From the NCBI GenBank assembly GCA_947573605.1, contig CANPGM010000031.1, forward strand, positions 1 through 42,001: a stretch of 42,001 nt of DNA. Direction: 5' to 3'. The stretch's first letter is position 1. Each line of letters starts with the position of its first letter. Positions 7,932 through 16,588 of this stretch are shown piece after piece. This DNA comes from an uncultured Roseburia sp. (GTDB lineage: Bacteria; Bacillota; Clostridia; Lachnospirales; Lachnospiraceae). A program made the translations under genes and the position numbers. Under the pieces are notes generated by a model. That model was not told where the DNA came from, did not search any database, and saw only the letters and a list, made by a program, of their open reading frames with translations.

Positions 7932-8297
7932 AGTTTTTAAATGCTCCTTTCCTTCGGCGTACGAAAGCTGTCTGTATGTACGCCGGAACTAACATTAATG
8001 TTATATTATAGAAGGAAAACAAAAAGACGTGCGGAATTTTGCCTCATTCCCGGAATATCAGGCCTGATATCGTCAGGAGTTTCCGTTTTTCTGCCGCGCT
8101 TTGCCGTTTTCGGGAGCGGGAACGGAGGCAACGTCGTAAATCAGCAGTTTTACATAGCCGTCTCTTTGCCGATAACGGTATAGAATTTCTCTGGAAAAAA
8201 AGAAAGCGGTATGCTAGAATGAATAACAATCGGAACGGGAAAACGGAAAAGAAGCCGGCTATGTCGGCCGGCGATGCAGAAAGGAGTGAAAATCGGT
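7932..8297. other. Intergenic region with a 16-bp perfect palindrome
   Basis: This 366-base gap lies between divergent genes. It holds a perfect palindrome, ATATCAGGCCTGATAT, at 8055-8070, which may be an operator. An AGCCGGC/GCCGGC hairpin lies near 8253-8273. Open frames crossing it lack ribosome sites and have skewed composition, so I do not call a gene. I found no clear sigma-A promoter. Confidence 0.45.
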
Positions 8298-8519
8298 ATG
8301 ATGAATCCGTCAGGAATTATGAAGTTTATGGAGGCGAAAAACAGATTTACGGCAAATCATCCGAAATTTTCGGCATTCATAAACACTGTATTTTCAAAGG
8401 GAGTTACGGAGGGAACCGTGATTGAAATTACGGTGACACGACCCGGAGAAGAGCCGATTACGACAAATCTGAAAGTTTTACAGTCGGATCTGGAACTGTT
8501 CCGAGAGCTGAAACTGTAA
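8298..8519 (+). CDS. Small conserved-looking protein of unknown function
   Basis: The 73-residue product begins MMNPSGIMKF. AAGGAG at 8281-8286 places the start at 8298 rather than at the upstream in-frame ATG (8274). It is predicted to be soluble: an amphipathic first half (FMEAKNRFTANHPKF) and a beta-rich second half (TVIEITVTRPGEEPITTNLKV) ending in an acidic helix. It has no signal peptide, membrane segment or cysteine. It lies 48 bases upstream of the GH31 gene and may share its transcript. I do not recognise the family. Confidence 0.68.
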   Translation: MMNPSGIMKFMEAKNRFTANHPKFSAFINTVFSKGVTEGTVIEITVTRPGEEPITTNLKVLQSDLELFRELKL

Positions 8520-8567
8520 AAAACGAAATGGCCCGGCAGCGAAAACGGTAGATTGAGAGGAAAGAGG

Positions 8568-10829
8568 ATGGGACTTGGAAAATTATGCGAGTTTGAGAAG
8601 CAGGCGAATAAGGTCTGCTTTACGTATGAACGGGGAACGGCGTATCTGGAAATAATCTGCGAAAATATAGTGAATGTGTTTCTGCCCTGTGAAACGCAGG
8701 ATCACCGTTCAAAGGCAATTGAGGGAGAAAAAGCGATTCCCGTAGATTTTTCGGTAACGGGGAAGAGGGAGCAGGGAGCGGACGTCGTTGTTGTAGAGAC
8801 GGAGCAGTTGACGGTAAAGGTATTTGATGATTTTTACGTCGATTTTTATAAAGCGGACGGAACGCTGTTGTGTGCGGACAGCAGGAAAGAACGGAAGCCC
8901 CGTCCCGCTTTGTCCGAAAAGTCGCTGGCGGTTTTAAAAGCGGAGGGACATGACGTTTCCGGAGGAGAATCGCTGTCTTATCCGGTACAGACCGTAAAAG
9001 TCATGGACGGCGACGAAAAGTTCTATGGACTTGGCGATAAAACGGGCTTTTTAAATAAACGGGATTATGAATACGAGAACTGGAATTCCGATATTCCGCA
9101 GGCGCATACAGACAGCTTTAAAGCGCTTTACAAATCAGTGCCGTTTTTGATTACGCTGAAATCCTGCGGCGTATTCGGTTTGTTTTTTGACAATACCAAT
9201 AAATCCTGTTTCAATCTTGGAAAAGAAAACGAAGGTTACTATTTTTACGGAGCCGCTGCAGGAAATCTGGATTACTATTTTATCTATGGGGAAAAAATGC
9301 CGGAGGTAGTAAAAGGCTATACGTATCTGACCGGAACGACGCCGCTGCCGCAGCTTTGGACGTTGGGCTTTCAACAGTCGAGATGGGGCTATGATTCTGC
9401 GGAAATGATTCGTGAAATCGCAGGGACGTACCGTAAGCTTTTGATCCCGTGCGATGTAATACATTTTGATATTGATTATATGGACGGCTACCGTGTTTTC
9501 ACATGGAATGAGGAAGATTTCGGTACGCCGGGCGGAATTATTGAGGAAATCGGAAGAAGCGGATTTAAAACGGTCTGTATTGTAGATCCGGGAGTAAAGC
9601 GGGAACAGGGCTATGCGAAGTATGACGAAGGTGTAGCGAATGATTATTATGCCAAAACGCCGGAGGGAGAAGTATATGTAAATGAAGTCTGGCCGGGAGA
9701 GGCGGTTTATCCGGATTTCGGAAAGAAAGAAGTTCGAGACTGGTGGGCGGACAATCAAAGATGTATGCTTTCGTTTGGAGCCAGCGGCATTTGGAACGAT
9801 ATGAACGAACCGGCAAGTTTCCGGGGAGAACTTCCGGCGGACGTCATGTTTACGGATGAGGATCGGCCTTCGCCGCACAGTGCGGTACACAATGTATACG
9901 GCCATCTGATGGCAAAGGCCACTTATGACGGTTTGAAAAAATACGACGGGAAGCGGCCGTTTATTATTACCAGAGCCTGCTATGCCGGGACGCAGAAATA
10001 TGCTACGGTCTGGACGGGAGACAATCAGAGTCTGTGGGCGCACCTTCAGATGGCGGTTCCGCAGCTTTGTAATTTGGGATTAAGCGGACTCTCATTTGCG
10101 GGAACGGATGTCGGAGGCTTTGGCGCCGACTGTACGCCTGAGCTGTTGTGCCGCTGGGTAGAGCTTGGCGCATTTTCCCCGCTGTTTCGCAATCATTCGT
10201 CAAACGGAAGCATCTTTCAGGAACCGTGGCGTTTTGATGAAAAGACACTGGAAATAAATCGCAAGTTCATTTGTCTGCGCTATCAGCTTCTGCCGTATTT
10301 TTACGATTTGTTCTGGAAGGGAGAAAAAACGGGGCTTCCGGTGATAAGGCCTTTGGTACTCCATTATGAAAAGGATCCGAACACATGGAATTTAAACGAT
10401 GAATTTCTGGTGGGAGAACATTTGCTTGTGGCTCCGGTGCTGACGCAGGGCGCGCAAAAGCGTATGGTCTATTTTCCGGAGGGTATCTGGTATGATTTCT
10501 TTACCGGCAAAGAATACTCCGGCGGGGAGTATGATCTGGTGAGTGCGCCGCTCGATGTCTGTCCTGTTTTTGCGAAGGCGGGGAGTATGATTCCGACCTG
10601 GGAAGTTATGCAGTATACAGGTGAAAAACCGTATGACACGTTAAAGCTTAAAGTGTTTAAAGGGGAAGGCGTTTACGTGCATTACCAGGATAACGGTGCG
10701 GATTTTGCATACAGAGACGGCGCGTACAATCTCTATGAATTCCGCCAGGACGCATCCGGGGAGGTGTGTCATCGGATGCTGCAGGAAGGCTATGGAACGC
10801 CATACCGGAAGATTGAATATGTCCGGTAA
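8568..10829 (+). CDS. GH31 alpha-glucosidase
   Basis: This 753-residue family 31 glycosidase is predicted to remove alpha-linked glucose, or a related sugar such as xylose, from oligosaccharide ends. The catalytic nucleophile is D411 in GIWNDMNEP and the acid/base is D485 in VWTGDNQS; both are intact. The N-terminal beta-sandwich spans about residues 1-230, the barrel about 240-590, and beta-domains follow. There is no signal peptide, so it should act in the cytoplasm on imported oligosaccharides. AGAGGA at 8556-8561 favours the ATG at 8568 over a TTG at 8553. No transporter is adjacent, so its substrate cannot be read from context. Confidence 0.93.
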   Translation: MGLGKLCEFEKQANKVCFTYERGTAYLEIICENIVNVFLPCETQDHRSKAIEGEKAIPVDFSVTGKREQGADVVVVETEQLTVKVFDDFYVDFYKADGTLLCADSRKERKPRPALSEKSLAVLKAEGHDVSGGESLSYPVQTVKVMDGDEKFYGLGDKTGFLNKRDYEYENWNSDIPQAHTDSFKALYKSVPFLITLKSCGVFGLFFDNTNKSCFNLGKENEGYYFYGAAAGNLDYYFIYGEKMPEVVKGYTYLTGTTPLPQLWTLGFQQSRWGYDSAEMIREIAGTYRKLLIPCDVIHFDIDYMDGYRVFTWNEEDFGTPGGIIEEIGRSGFKTVCIVDPGVKREQGYAKYDEGVANDYYAKTPEGEVYVNEVWPGEAVYPDFGKKEVRDWWADNQRCMLSFGASGIWNDMNEPASFRGELPADVMFTDEDRPSPHSAVHNVYGHLMAKATYDGLKKYDGKRPFIITRACYAGTQKYATVWTGDNQSLWAHLQMAVPQLCNLGLSGLSFAGTDVGGFGADCTPELLCRWVELGAFSPLFRNHSSNGSIFQEPWRFDEKTLEINRKFICLRYQLLPYFYDLFWKGEKTGLPVIRPLVLHYEKDPNTWNLNDEFLVGEHLLVAPVLTQGAQKRMVYFPEGIWYDFFTGKEYSGGEYDLVSAPLDVCPVFAKAGSMIPTWEVMQYTGEKPYDTLKLKVFKGEGVYVHYQDNGADFAYRDGAYNLYEFRQDASGEVCHRMLQEGYGTPYRKIEYVR

Positions 10830-10883
10830 CCATATTCCGTTTCGGGCATATGATATAGGGATGTGACAGTTGAGGAGTATTGC

Positions 10884-11429
10884 GTGGAGTATAATCAGGA
10901 ACAGTTTTTCCGTATGCAGCAGTTTGATGCGCCTAAAATGCCTTTTTATATGAGTTATCCGATGCAGAACCTTTATCTGACAGAGATGGAGTATGAGAAG
11001 GATATGGACCGTATGAAGGAGCTGTATCCGCGGGATGTAAAGAAAATTCTCGATTTTGTAGAAGATGAATGCGATAAAATGGAATATGAGGGCAGCCTGA
11101 TGTTCGACGAATATCCTGACCGTTTGATGCTTGAGCGAGTGATTGACCGGATTTATCAGAATATAAAGGGTCAGGAAAACAGTATAACGGCTGAGCAGTA
11201 TTGGGGAGGCAGGAATCCGCTTGAAGAACGCAGAGGTCCGGGGCCCGGACCGGGAAGGCCGGGAGGACCGCCTCCGCCACCGCCGGGAAGGCCGGGAAGA
11301 CCGGGGGGACCGCCGCCTCCGCCGCCGGGAAGGCCGGGAGACGACTTCCGAAATTTAATCGGCGTACTTTTGAATAATGAAATGTACCGGAGAAGATGCC
11401 GCCATCGCAGATGCAGAAGATGGTGGTAA
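10884..11429 (+). CDS. Polyproline-repeat protein with basic Cys/Arg tail
   Basis: GAGGAG at 10872-10877 sits 6 bases before a GTG at 10884, giving 181 residues; an upstream GTG at 10863 is poorly spaced. Residues 1-110 are acidic and rich in Tyr, Met and Glu (about 35 residues in, EMEYEKDMDRM). Two exact 14-residue repeats follow, each containing six consecutive prolines, and then a C-terminal RRRCRHRRCRRWW tail. There is no signal peptide or membrane helix. The composition resembles spore-coat or exosporium proteins of Clostridia, but I recognise no family. Six-proline runs would need elongation factor P for smooth translation. A rho-independent terminator follows. Confidence 0.75.
   Translation: MEYNQEQFFRMQQFDAPKMPFYMSYPMQNLYLTEMEYEKDMDRMKELYPRDVKKILDFVEDECDKMEYEGSLMFDEYPDRLMLERVIDRIYQNIKGQENSITAEQYWGGRNPLEERRGPGPGPGRPGGPPPPPPGRPGRPGGPPPPPPGRPGDDFRNLIGVLLNNEMYRRRCRHRRCRRWW
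11253..11336 (+). repeat. Two in-frame 42-bp tandem repeats encoding GRPGGPPPPPPGRP
   Basis: The unit is 42 bases and occurs twice (11253-11294 and 11295-11336) with identical translation and a few silent differences. A partial third unit (GPGPGP) precedes it. The high GC content stands out from the flanks. Confidence 0.9.
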
Positions 11430-11479
11430 AAAAAGAAAAACGCGCTTAGGCCGCAGGGAGAAAAAGAAAGGTCTTCACG

Positions 11480-11518
11480 AGCAGGAAATCTTGAAAAAAG
11501 GTTTCCTGCTTTTTCTTT
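11480..11518 (+). terminator. Rho-independent terminator
   Basis: A 9-base-pair stem, AGCAGGAAA with TTTCCTGCT (11480-11488 with 11502-11510), is followed by TTTTCTTT. It closes the transcript of the polyproline protein. Confidence 0.8.
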
Positions 11519-11607
11519 CACTCTAAAACAGAAAGAAGATTAAAAAAATTTGCGGGAAAGATTCAGCCGATACAAAGCCGGAATTGGAAAAGTTTTGCAA
11601 GAAATGA

Positions 11608-11636
11608 TTGCAGATTTTGAAAAAAGTGCATACAAT
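11608..11636 (+). promoter_or_regulatory. Sigma-A-type promoter
   Basis: TTGCAG at 11608-11613, a 17-base spacer and TACAAT at 11631-11636. It would drive the large membrane-anchored protein at 11698 and possibly the symporter behind it. Confidence 0.6.
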
Positions 11637-11697
11637 ATAGCTATCGCGTAAAAGCGGATGAACGGGATTTTTGAATAGATTAGGAAAGGAATTGCGT

Positions 11698-14226
11698 GTG
11701 AGGAAAGGAATTGTAAAAGCGGTTGTATTATTTTTGGCGTTTGTGATATCGGTTGTTGCGTTTAGTTTTATGACAAACCGGACAAACGAGGATCTGACAA
11801 TAGAGATGACGGAGGCGACGCTTCCCGTCATTACGTTATATGAGGGGAATACGGCAATCAATGAGCTGCACGGGTATCTGACGGAAATGGACGCGGCGTT
11901 TATGCGGGATACGGTTACGCCAATCCGCGAGGATTTGCTGCTTCCCCTGAAAATAAAAACATATCAGATGCCGGTTGATGCAATTTCTTATGAAATTAGA
12001 AGCCTTGATGCCAGGCATTTAATTGCGGACGCGGAAGTCTCGGATTTTAAGTCCAAAAAAGGTACGATTGAGCTGACGCTTCAGATTCAGAACCTGTTAG
12101 ACGAGGGAGAAGAATATCTGCTTGTTATTTGTTTGGAAAGCGGCGATAAAACCGTCCGTTATTATACGAGAATCATAGAGCCGGTGGACTGTCATGTGAC
12201 GGAATGCATTGAGTTTGTGAAAGACTTTAATAATAAAACATTTAATAAAGAAACGGTAGGTACGCTCGGAACGTACCTGGAACGGGCGACCGGCGACAAT
12301 GCGACGCTTCATTATACGACGCTGAATAATTCATTAAACCAGGTCGGATGGGCGGATTTTGAAGCGGAGCGGCTTGTCATGCCTATACCGTCCGTAAAAG
12401 AAATTACATCTTCCTATAATGTCATTGTCCTGGATTATGTGATTACAAGAACAGACGGAGAAGGAGAAAATACGTATTACAACGTGGAAGAATACTACCG
12501 CATCCGTTATACATCGCAAAGAATGTACGTTTTGAATTTTGAACGTACGGTAAATCAGATTTTCCGCAAGGAAAGCGGCAGTCTCTACGAAAAGTATATT
12601 CATCTGGGAATCCGTTCCGGGGAGGTGGAATATCTGACAGACGAAGCCGGAGAGATTACCGCTTTTGTGCAGGAGGGCGAACTGTGGTCGTACCGCCGGC
12701 CGGAACATACTATGGTAAAAGTATTCAGTTTTCGCGGTTATGAGGGGATTGACGAGCGTGAAAACTACGGAGAACACGATATCAGAATTGTAAACGTGGA
12801 TGAAAACGGAGGGATTGATTATATTGTATACGGCTATATGAACCGCGGGCTTCATGAGGGAGAGGTCGGAATTGCCGTATATCATTATGACAGCGTTTCT
12901 AATACAAATGAAGAAAAAGTATTTCTTCCGTCCAGTCGTTCGTACGAGGTGATGAAGTCCGAATTGGGTCATTTAATGTTTATAAATGAAGACGGACTGT
13001 TCTATATTATGGTCGACGGTAATATTTATGAAATAGATTTGAATACGCTGGAAACAAATCGACTGGTAGAAGGACTTAGCGACGATGAATTTGCAGTTTC
13101 CGAACACAACCGTTTTTTTGCATGGACGGAAGCCGGGAATGAGGGATATGGCTCCGAGATTCGGATTATGGATTTTGTGACGGGAAAGGTATCCTCTGTA
13201 AAAGGAAGCGCAGGCGAATATGTAAAGCCGCTTGGGTTTATGGAGGAGGATTTTGTATACGGTGTTTTAAAGGCCTCCGATGTTGTAACCGACGCGGCGG
13301 GGAATATAACGGTTCCCATGTACCAGGTAAAAATCATGAATACGTCGTCCAAAAGACAGGAAATTTTAAAAACGTATGAGAAGCAGGGATACTTTGTAAA
13401 AGATGTCGTCATTGACGGCTCCACGATGTACCTGAACAGAATCAGACATAACGGAACTGTATATGCGGATGCGGATCAGGACATGATTATGAATCGTGAA
13501 GGTGGAAACGCGAAGCCTGTCGTTGTCGGCACATCGTCCAAAACAGAAAAACAAAGAGAGATACAACTGATTCTGCCGGAGGAAACAGGCAAAAAATCAC
13601 CAAAGCTATTAACGCCGAAAGAAACGATCCTGGCGGAAGAGAGAGAGATTTTGCTTGAAGACAGAAGCGACCGTCCGCGCTATTATGTGTATGTGAAAGG
13701 CGACGTGATTCTTACGACGGATCACGTTACGGAGGCAGTACTGGCCGCAAATGCAGGAATGGGCGTAGTAGTGGGAGACGGGCAGCAATATATCTGGAAA
13801 CGTGCAAGAAAAACGCTGCAGAATGCATTTGATGACATTCATGTAGGAGAGGAAGACAGCGAGGCGGACAGCATTACACAATGTATTAATGCTATGCTTG
13901 AAAAAGAAGGGATTAATATCAGTGTCAGCGCGCTGATATCCCAGGGAGATACGCCGAAGGAAATTTTAAACAATGCCCTGAAAGAGGCGGAGGTACTCGA
14001 TCTTACCGGCTGTTCGGTAGAAGAGACGCTTTATTATGTCAGCTGCGGTTATCCGGTGTTTGCTATGACGGGAGAAAAGGAAGCGGTTTTGATTATCGGC
14101 TACGATACGGGCGGCATAACCGTTTTTGCGCCGTCTGAAGGAATACCCGTAAGAAAAACAATGACAGAGGCGGACGAATTGTTTTCGGATGCCGGCAGAA
14201 TCTTTTTTACGTATTTAAAAGAATAA
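11698..14226 (+). CDS. Large membrane-anchored extracellular protein with C39-like C-terminal domain
   Basis: AGGAAAGGA at 11682-11690 points to the GTG at 11698, giving 842 residues; a TTG at 11671 lacks a site. One membrane segment spans about residues 5-24, with the rest predicted outside. The middle carries beta-propeller-like strands. The last 140 residues resemble a C39-type papain fold: C729 in TQCINAML sits where the nucleophile belongs, and a PVFAM...VLIIGYD core follows. The usual histidine before the VLIIGY strand is replaced by E795, so protease activity is doubtful. Similar proteins seem to occur in Lachnospiraceae, but I know of no function. It lies 17 bases upstream of the symporter gene and probably shares its transcript. 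Confidence 0.7.
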   Translation: MRKGIVKAVVLFLAFVISVVAFSFMTNRTNEDLTIEMTEATLPVITLYEGNTAINELHGYLTEMDAAFMRDTVTPIREDLLLPLKIKTYQMPVDAISYEIRSLDARHLIADAEVSDFKSKKGTIELTLQIQNLLDEGEEYLLVICLESGDKTVRYYTRIIEPVDCHVTECIEFVKDFNNKTFNKETVGTLGTYLERATGDNATLHYTTLNNSLNQVGWADFEAERLVMPIPSVKEITSSYNVIVLDYVITRTDGEGENTYYNVEEYYRIRYTSQRMYVLNFERTVNQIFRKESGSLYEKYIHLGIRSGEVEYLTDEAGEITAFVQEGELWSYRRPEHTMVKVFSFRGYEGIDERENYGEHDIRIVNVDENGGIDYIVYGYMNRGLHEGEVGIAVYHYDSVSNTNEEKVFLPSSRSYEVMKSELGHLMFINEDGLFYIMVDGNIYEIDLNTLETNRLVEGLSDDEFAVSEHNRFFAWTEAGNEGYGSEIRIMDFVTGKVSSVKGSAGEYVKPLGFMEEDFVYGVLKASDVVTDAAGNITVPMYQVKIMNTSSKRQEILKTYEKQGYFVKDVVIDGSTMYLNRIRHNGTVYADADQDMIMNREGGNAKPVVVGTSSKTEKQREIQLILPEETGKKSPKLLTPKETILAEEREILLEDRSDRPRYYVYVKGDVILTTDHVTEAVLAANAGMGVVVGDGQQYIWKRARKTLQNAFDDIHVGEEDSEADSITQCINAMLEKEGINISVSALISQGDTPKEILNNALKEAEVLDLTGCSVEETLYYVSCGYPVFAMTGEKEAVLIIGYDTGGITVFAPSEGIPVRKTMTEADELFSDAGRIFFTYLKE

Positions 14227-14243
14227 AACAGGAGTATTGATTT

Positions 14244-15683
14244 ATGGAAATGGTTGCGAAAGCATTGGAGATTGTCGACGGACTTGTGTGGGGACCGGCC
14301 ATGCTTGCGCTGCTTGTCGGTACGGGAGTTTACCTGACTTTTCGACTTAAGTTTTTGACATGGAGAAATCTGGGTTATGCGCTGCGGTCGGTATTAAGCA
14401 AAGAGGCGCGGGCCAAAGGGAAAGGGTCAGGCGACATTTCGCCGTTTTCGGCCCTTATGACCGCTTTGGCGGCGACAATCGGAACCGGAAACATTGTCGG
14501 CGTTGCGACTGCAATGGTGTCGGGAGGTCCAGGAGCATTGGTTTGGATGTGGATTTCCGCCTGCTTCGGTCTGACGTCTAAGTTTACGGAATGTATGCTG
14601 GCTGTGAATTTCCGGGAGAAAAACGAACGAGGAGAAATGTCCGGCGGACCGATGTACACAATGAAAAAGGGTTTTCGAAACAAAAAAACCGGAGCTGCTT
14701 TGGGTACCATGTTTGCTTTTTTTGCCGTTCTTGCCTCGTTCGGGATCGGAAATATGACGCAGGCAAATTCAATTTCGGATGCAGTACATACTACGTTCGA
14801 GATTCCGGCATGGATAACGGGACTGGTTCTTACGGTGCTGGCTTTGTTTATAATTATCGGGGGAATACAGTCCATTTCTAAAATTTCCTCCATCATCGTT
14901 CCTTTCATGGCGGTTCTCTATGTGACGGCGGGGCTGCTTGTCATTTTGGTCAATCATAAAAATTTGCCGACTGGGATGGCAATGATTTTTCAAATGGCAT
15001 TTTCTGTGGAAGCGGTCGGAGGCGGTCTGTGCGGATCGATAACGGCTTCCATGATGCATGCGGTACATTTCGGAGTGGCGAGAGGCGTTTTTTCCAATGA
15101 AGCCGGAATGGGTTCGGCGGCAATCAGCGCGGCGGCGGCAACGACCGACAGTCCGGTCAGGCAGGGTTACATTAATATGACAGGGACGTTTTGGGATACG
15201 ATCGTTGTGTGTACGGTAACGGGACTTTGTATTGCATGTTCCGGCGTACTTGGAATTACAGACGGCGAAGGCGCTTACATAAAAGGAGCTGCGCTGACGA
15301 TTGCGGCCTTTCGTACCGGACTCGGAGAAACGGGCGCGTGTCTGGTGACAGTTGGAATCGTTCTATTTGCATTTTCGACAATTTTGGGCTGGGAGTATCA
15401 GGGAGAAAAAGCATTCGAGTATCTTTTGGGAACAAATAAGCATACTTTTATTTACCGGGTTCTTTTTTGTCTGCTTGTATATGTCGGCGCAACAACGGCG
15501 CTTGATATCGTCTGGAATTTTTCGGATATTGCGAACGCTTTAATGGCAGTTCCAAATCTGATCTGTCTTCTTGCTTTAAGTAAAACGGCGGCGGATCAGA
15601 CAGAGCAGTTTCAGGCGGTGATAAAAGCCGAACGGAAAAAAGGGAGCGAGAAAAAACGGTTTTTACAGTCAGGAAAAAAATAG
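14244..15683 (+). CDS. AGCS-family amino acid (alanine or glycine):Na+ symporter
   Basis: This 479-residue integral membrane protein has the AGCS signature GTGNIVGVATAMVSGGPGA (about residues 76-95) and the family blocks MSGGPMYTM and FSNEAGMGSAAI. It has about ten to eleven hydrophobic segments. The family imports alanine, glycine or, in some members, glutamine with sodium. AGGAG precedes the ATG. It lies 17 bases after the preceding gene. The Lys/Arg-rich C-terminus is cytoplasmic. The exact substrate cannot be read from sequence. No terminator is evident after it. Confidence 0.93.
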   Translation: MEMVAKALEIVDGLVWGPAMLALLVGTGVYLTFRLKFLTWRNLGYALRSVLSKEARAKGKGSGDISPFSALMTALAATIGTGNIVGVATAMVSGGPGALVWMWISACFGLTSKFTECMLAVNFREKNERGEMSGGPMYTMKKGFRNKKTGAALGTMFAFFAVLASFGIGNMTQANSISDAVHTTFEIPAWITGLVLTVLALFIIIGGIQSISKISSIIVPFMAVLYVTAGLLVILVNHKNLPTGMAMIFQMAFSVEAVGGGLCGSITASMMHAVHFGVARGVFSNEAGMGSAAISAAAATTDSPVRQGYINMTGTFWDTIVVCTVTGLCIACSGVLGITDGEGAYIKGAALTIAAFRTGLGETGACLVTVGIVLFAFSTILGWEYQGEKAFEYLLGTNKHTFIYRVLFCLLVYVGATTALDIVWNFSDIANALMAVPNLICLLALSKTAADQTEQFQAVIKAERKKGSEKKRFLQSGKK

Positions 15684-15787
15684 TGTAAAGGTACCGGTTA
15701 TGCCAGAATCGGATACAAAAAGTGCATAAAAATAAAAGGACAACATCCGTTCCTTCGTTCAAGTTTAACAGATTTCATTTGGACGTA

Positions 15788-15816
15788 TTGCAAATTACAT
15801 CTTAATGGAGTATATT
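15788..15816 (+). promoter_or_regulatory. Sigma-A-type promoter for the HPr-like gene
   Basis: TTGCAA at 15788-15793, a 17-base spacer and TATATT at 15811-15816, about 34 bases ahead of the HPr-like start. Confidence 0.6.
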
Positions 15817-15849
15817 CTAAGAAGTAATCTATGAGAGGAAATGAATGGC

Positions 15850-16104
15850 ATGAGCAAAAAGGAAATAGTAGTATCAAATGTTTCAAAGGGGCATAGCAAT
15901 CCGATTGCGGAACTCGTTCAGGTTGCCTGCCGTTATGACAGTGAGATTATTTTGGAAAGCAATAATCGCAGAATTAATGCAAAAAGCATTATGGGCATTA
16001 TGGCATTCAATCCGTCGAAGGGAATGACAGTAAATATTGAAGCAAGCGGCAGCGACGAACAGGAAGCACTGGTAGCAATGGAAAAGTTTTTAGTATGTGA
16101 GTAG
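15850..16104 (+). CDS. HPr-like phosphocarrier protein with altered active-site loop
   Basis: The 84-residue protein aligns with HPr without gaps. H15, the residue phosphorylated by enzyme I, is present, and S46 lies in KSIMGIM, the site of HPr kinase. P18 is kept, but R17 is Asn, A16 is Ser and residues 13-14 are Lys-Gly. R17 normally helps phosphotransfer, so this may be a regulatory paralogue, comparable to Crh in Bacillus, rather than the main PTS carrier. The start at 15850 suits the AGAGGA site; an ATG at 15841 is too close to it. No enzyme I gene is nearby. Confidence 0.82.
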   Translation: MSKKEIVVSNVSKGHSNPIAELVQVACRYDSEIILESNNRRINAKSIMGIMAFNPSKGMTVNIEASGSDEQEALVAMEKFLVCE

Positions 16105-16128
16105 TTTTAGCAGAGGGAGGATCTCATT

Positions 16129-16530
16129 ATGGAAAAGAAGACTACAGGAAAGCCGGATGCGGCAAAGACGGCGGTTGAAACCGCAGCCGCAGCAGTGGCG
16201 GAAACAAAGGAAGCTGCGAAGAAAGTAGAAAAGAAAGCAGCCGAGAAAGTGGAAACGGTAAAGGCTGCCGCGAAAAAAGCGGTTGAAAAGGCAGAAGTAA
16301 AGAAAGCAGATACAAAGAAAAAAGAAGAAATAAGACCGGAAGTATTTGTTCAGTTTAGAGATCAGGAAGCCGTTGTAGCGGAAGTGACTGAAAAAGCCAA
16401 AAAGGAATACGAAGCAGAAGGACACAGGATTTCAGCGATCAAGTCGTTCCAGATATATTTAAAGCCGGAAGAGAATGCGGCATATTATGTCATTAATCAG
16501 AAGTATGCAGGAAGAGTGGATTTATTTTAA
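16129..16530 (+). CDS. Lys/Ala-rich protein with DUF6465-type C-terminal domain
   Basis: The 133-residue product has two parts. Residues 1-65 are almost entirely Lys, Ala, Glu and Val in AAKKAVEKA-type repeats, like a histone H1 or phasin tail. Residues 68-133 are a compact domain (EVFVQFRDQE, then YLKPEENAAYYVIN) that I associate with DUF6465, a small Lachnospiraceae family of unknown function. The basic tail could bind DNA or polyphosphate, or form a coiled helix; this is inference. GAGGGAGG precedes the ATG. It lies 24 bases after the HPr-like gene and is closed by a strong terminator. Confidence 0.78.
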   Translation: MEKKTTGKPDAAKTAVETAAAAVAETKEAAKKVEKKAAEKVETVKAAAKKAVEKAEVKKADTKKKEEIRPEVFVQFRDQEAVVAEVTEKAKKEYEAEGHRISAIKSFQIYLKPEENAAYYVINQKYAGRVDLF

Positions 16531-16544
16531 ATCGCAGAGAACAT

Positions 16545-16586
16545 AAAAAGCTGCGGTATCGTTTTACCGATACCGCAGCTTTTTTG
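16545..16586. terminator. Bidirectional rho-independent terminator
   Basis: AAGCTGCGGTATCG pairs with CGATACCGCAGCTT (16548-16561 with 16568-16581), flanked by an A run on the left and a T run on the right. It serves the Lys/Ala-rich gene on the plus strand and the PRPP synthetase gene on the minus strand. Confidence 0.88.
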
Positions 16587-16588
16587 CG

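Noticed and set aside
8039-8425. 128-codon frame upstream of and overlapping the small gene at 8298
   Set aside because: No ribosome site, Arg/Ser-rich composition typical of an out-of-frame read, and it overlaps a better-supported gene.
9135-10043. 302-codon antisense frame inside the GH31 gene
   Set aside because: It is a mirror of strong GH31 coding sequence, with no start signal and no recognisable domain.
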